Assembly: GCA_015075745.1 (NCBI GenBank)
Contig: JABTTW010000002.1
Span: 572,453 to 636,452, forward strand
From: Planctomycetia bacterium
GTDB taxonomy: Bacteria > Planctomycetota > Phycisphaerae > UBA1845 > UTPLA1
Direction: 5' to 3'
Length of the DNA stretch: 64,000 nt
In this document: piece after piece, positions 61,841 through 64,000 of the stretch
Layout of the letters: the number at the start of each line of letters is the position of its first letter
Position numbering within the stretch: position 1 is the first letter of the stretch
The notes under the pieces: generated by a model
Told to the model about the DNA's origin: nothing
Databases searched by the model: none
Seen by the model: the letters and a program-made list of their open reading frames with translations, nothing else
Translations under genes and position numbers: made by a program

Positions 61841-61968
61841 CACAGTGGGCGGACCTGCCGCCAGAGTGGGTGGCTGAGTTGCCGGCGACGGCTTACGCCG
61901 AACTCAATCGACGGATCAGGGAACGAGACCGCTGGGTGATTCAGGATCGGGAGGCAATGAAAGTTTAG
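61714..61968 (+). CDS. Frameshift extension of the tail-assembly chaperone (gpT-like part)
   Basis: The frame is -1 relative to the chaperone gene and opens after a TGA at 61711-61713. It has no ATG, GTG or TTG before the segment that looks like protein, whose C-terminal part reads RRLIELRNVAQWADLPPE, then WVAELPATAYAELNRRIRE, and stops with TAG 61966-61968, 2 bp before the tape measure start. It is most likely expressed by programmed -1 slippage somewhere in 61714-61835. A canonical X XXY YYZ heptamer was not found; A AAG sites near 61733 and 61757 are weak candidates. Confidence 0.65.
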   Translation, partial: RHRRPDGKGLQIFKGYEDGPYRAAGRRYAHDCVRRLIELRNVAQWADLPPEWVAELPATAYAELNRRIRERDRWVIQDREAMKV

Positions 61969-61970
61969 GG

Positions 61971-64000
61971 ATGAGTGCGTTAGGCGGACAACTGGGATTC
62001 GGACTTCGGATCAGCGCCGAGAATGACACGGCGAGAGGACTGGCGTCATCTCTCTCCGGCATCACCTCGTTTCTGCGCTCGGCCGCCAAGCCGGTCACGA
62101 TTCCGATTCGCATCGCCCGCAGCGGGCTCGGCCTTCTCCGCGATGTCAACCTTGGTCTGGCCCCGGCGCTGCGGCTGGCGGCGCGCGGACTTAACGGAAT
62201 TCTCGATCGCGGCGGCGAGCTTGAGGTTCGACAGAAAGCCTTTAGCTCGCTCACAGGAAAGAGCGCAGCCGGGGCGGGGCACCTGGCCAAGGAATTGCAG
62301 CGGGCTTCCAGCGGGATGCTTGGATTCGGCGATGCGATGGCACTAGGGAATCGTGCGCTGGCGTCGGGGATGTCATTCAGTCAGTTGGCAACGGCGATTG
62401 AGTTTATCGGCAAAAAGTCTGTTGCCACGGGCAAGGACGCCAGGCAGTCGCTCGACACGGTGATCACAGGCCTTGTACGGGGCAGCACACTCTTCTTAGA
62501 TGACTTCGGCATCCTGGTCGATGGCCTTGACGGGGTGAAGCGGTCCTACGACGCCATCCATGGAAGCGGGGCCTTCGAGTCGCTTGGCCCCGCCGCGCAG
62601 AAGGCAGAGACGGTGCGTCAGGCGATCTCCGAGATGAACGCCCAGATGGGCAAGATCAACATTTCAGGCCGCGAGACGATCTTCATTACCGCACGGATCA
62701 GGAACCAACTGAGCGACGGCGTCGATCGGCTACTGCTGGCGGCCGCGAAGAGCGACAAGGTCAAGGAATCCCTGCGCGGCGTGCGCGACACGGTCGAGGG
62801 TATCACCAACCACCTGCAGGGCGGCGGCTCGCTCAGCGAGCTCATCTTCGGCAAGGGCCAGAGCGGTGGCATCTTCGGCATCATTAAGGGTGGGCTGTTG
62901 GATGCCGGAGAAGCGCTGGGGCGCGGTATCTTCGGGGGCCTGCTCAAGGGCATCGGGACGATCGGCGGTCTGCTCATCGCCGGCTTCAACAATCTCAAGG
63001 GGCAGGTCGGCGATCTATGGGAGGGCTTCAAGCAAAAGGCGGGAGAAGCGCTGGACCGATTCCCGGCCATCGCAAAGACGGCGTTCACCGAGGTCGTTGA
63101 CACGCTCACCTACCTTCCCCAGGCGATGAAGGATGTCTTCGGTCCTTTCATCGGCGACTTGAAGAGCGCGATGCTGGAAGGTGCCGGATTTCTGAAGGAC
63201 GTGTTTGTCGATTTTCGCGTCTGGCTGAAGGACAAGCTGCCGAGTGTGTTCGGCGATGCGGAAGCGGATGTTGTTCCCGCAGATCAGCCCACCTTGCTTA
63301 GGGCTGCAGCCAAGGGCATGGCCACGGCATGGAACGGATTCTGGAGGGGCATCGGCAGAGCCCTCGACTATATCACCGGGCAGAACAACGTCGGCCCCGG
63401 ACCTGTTGCGCTAGCGCCACTCCCCAGCAATCCCCTGCTGGCGGCGGCGGTTGCGGCGCAGCTCTCAGCATTCGGACCTACGAGCGGTGGCGCGAGCGGA
63501 TTCTTTGGGGGACTTCGGCAGAGTGGTGAAAAAATTCTGAGTGGCGGAATCTTCGGCGGCAAGAGCCGGGCCAAAGATGCCTACGATCGCTTCCGCGAGG
63601 AGTTCCCAGCGCAGGTGCCGACCGACCCTCGAGACACGTCGACCGTCATTCCGTCGCCTTATCGCTTGACCATGCATGCCAGGATGTCCGCCCTTCGGCG
63701 AGCCGGCGTGCTTGAGAGCCAACTGCGCAACATTCAAGGCGGGGGCGCATTCACGCGGCAGCAGGCGCTACGGGACACTGCGGTCGAGGTGGCGCGGCTT
63801 CGCGGAGAGGGCAACTTCATCAGTCCGCGCGATCGCCGGGAGATTTTCGAGCGGATGCTTCGGCAAAGGCAGGACGCCGCCGCAGGCCCCATCAACGATG
63901 AGCTTAGCGGGATTCGAGCTCGCATCCTTGCCTCCGACGCGCGACGTGAGATCAATCGCGAGCGCCTCGGTGCCGCGCGAGCCAGCTTTGAATATGGAGA
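61971..64000 (+). CDS. Tape-measure protein, 5' part
   Basis: The frame opens at ATG 61971 and stays open to the window edge, 676 codons without a stop. It begins MSALGGQLGFGLRISAEND and is rich in Ala, Gly and Leu. Hydrophobic segments occur near IFGGLLKGIGTIGGLLIAGF (about residues 320-345), typical of tape-measure proteins that set tail length and may insert in the host membrane. The fold is mostly helical with repeated ARLR and ARIL patterns later. The C-terminal part is missing because the window ends. Confidence 0.82.
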   Translation, partial: MSALGGQLGFGLRISAENDTARGLASSLSGITSFLRSAAKPVTIPIRIARSGLGLLRDVNLGLAPALRLAARGLNGILDRGGELEVRQKAFSSLTGKSAAGAGHLAKELQRASSGMLGFGDAMALGNRALASGMSFSQLATAIEFIGKKSVATGKDARQSLDTVITGLVRGSTLFLDDFGILVDGLDGVKRSYDAIHGSGAFESLGPAAQKAETVRQAISEMNAQMGKINISGRETIFITARIRNQLSDGVDRLLLAAAKSDKVKESLRGVRDTVEGITNHLQGGGSLSELIFGKGQSGGIFGIIKGGLLDAGEALGRGIFGGLLKGIGTIGGLLIAGFNNLKGQVGDLWEGFKQKAGEALDRFPAIAKTAFTEVVDTLTYLPQAMKDVFGPFIGDLKSAMLEGAGFLKDVFVDFRVWLKDKLPSVFGDAEADVVPADQPTLLRAAAKGMATAWNGFWRGIGRALDYITGQNNVGPGPVALAPLPSNPLLAAAVAAQLSAFGPTSGGASGFFGGLRQSGEKILSGGIFGGKSRAKDAYDRFREEFPAQVPTDPRDTSTVIPSPYRLTMHARMSALRRAGVLESQLRNIQGGGAFTRQQALRDTAVEVARLRGEGNFISPRDRREIFERMLRQRQDAAAGPINDELSGIRARILASDARREINRERLGAARASFEYG

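Larger units (their letters stand above)
32331..64000. mobile_element. Mu-like transposable prophage, right end outside window
   Basis: A MuA-type transposase and MuB-type ATPase, a gp16 homologue, and head genes in Mu order (gp27-like and gp28-like terminase, gp29-like portal, I protease, T capsid, gp36-like) define a Mu-like phage. Early genes run leftward from about 45.0 to 32.7 kb, and repressor and virion genes run rightward from 45.5 kb past the window edge. Tail tube and tape measure without a sheath gene in this stretch suggest a long non-contractile tail. The left border given is approximate. No broken gene was found among those visible, so it may be a complete prophage. Confidence 0.9.

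Noticed and set aside
61838..61968. Sequence error or broken gene after the chaperone
   Set aside because: The two-frame layout before a tape measure gene is normal in tailed phages, so frameshifting is the better reading.

Overview
The window reads as a chromosome segment of a high-GC bacterium of the PVC superphylum, most likely a planctomycete. The best taxonomic marker is the 88-residue small basic protein at 21868-22134, which matches a family confined to Planctomycetes, Verrucomicrobia and Chlamydiae. DUF1573, tandem secreted lipoproteins and large TPR proteins of planctomycete type agree with this. No rRNA, tRNA or CRISPR array was found.

Positions 1-31585 are host chromosome. In order they hold: a coiled-coil membrane protein; an ArsR-methyltransferase regulator with ahcY (methyl cycle); an intact IS1380-type insertion sequence with a TTAA duplication; three lipoprotein genes, two of them tandem paralogues; ispG; an M14 peptidase; a rhodanese/MauE pair; a DUF1573 protein; a possible small RNA; a GT9 glycosyltransferase with prmC; fbp; ferritin; selD, which is itself a selenoprotein with an in-frame UGA and must be read through it; an inner-membrane coiled-coil protein; the PVC small basic protein; an aminotransferase; a lipoprotein with a PAS histidine kinase; nuoGHI on the minus strand; and a 722-residue TPR protein.

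Positions 31586 to about 32330 are intergenic and hold hairpin repeats. From about 32.3 kb to the right edge lies a Mu-like transposable prophage whose right end is outside the window. A leftward early operon (45.0 to 32.7 kb, most genes overlapping by ATGA) carries a helix-turn-helix regulator, MuA and MuB homologues, a gp16/GemA homologue, ASCH and T5orf172 proteins, a secreted propeller-like protein, a PolX-type nucleotidyltransferase and an adenine methylase. A control region at 45.44-45.53 kb with two 14-bp direct repeats separates a 50-residue ribbon-helix-helix gene (minus) from a LexA-like S24 repressor (plus). Rightward genes follow: a secreted coiled-coil protein, lipoproteins, a holin-like protein, small regulators, terminase, a fused portal and MuF-like head protein, protease/scaffold, decoration and major capsid proteins, then tail genes of a long non-contractile type: tail tube, tail-assembly chaperone with an apparent -1 frameshift extension, and a tape-measure gene that runs off the end.

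The prophage thus joins a Mu transposition and head module to a siphovirus-like tail, with SOS-type control predicted from its repressor. The host part mainly shows one-carbon and selenium metabolism, the respiratory complex I arm and cell-envelope proteins.
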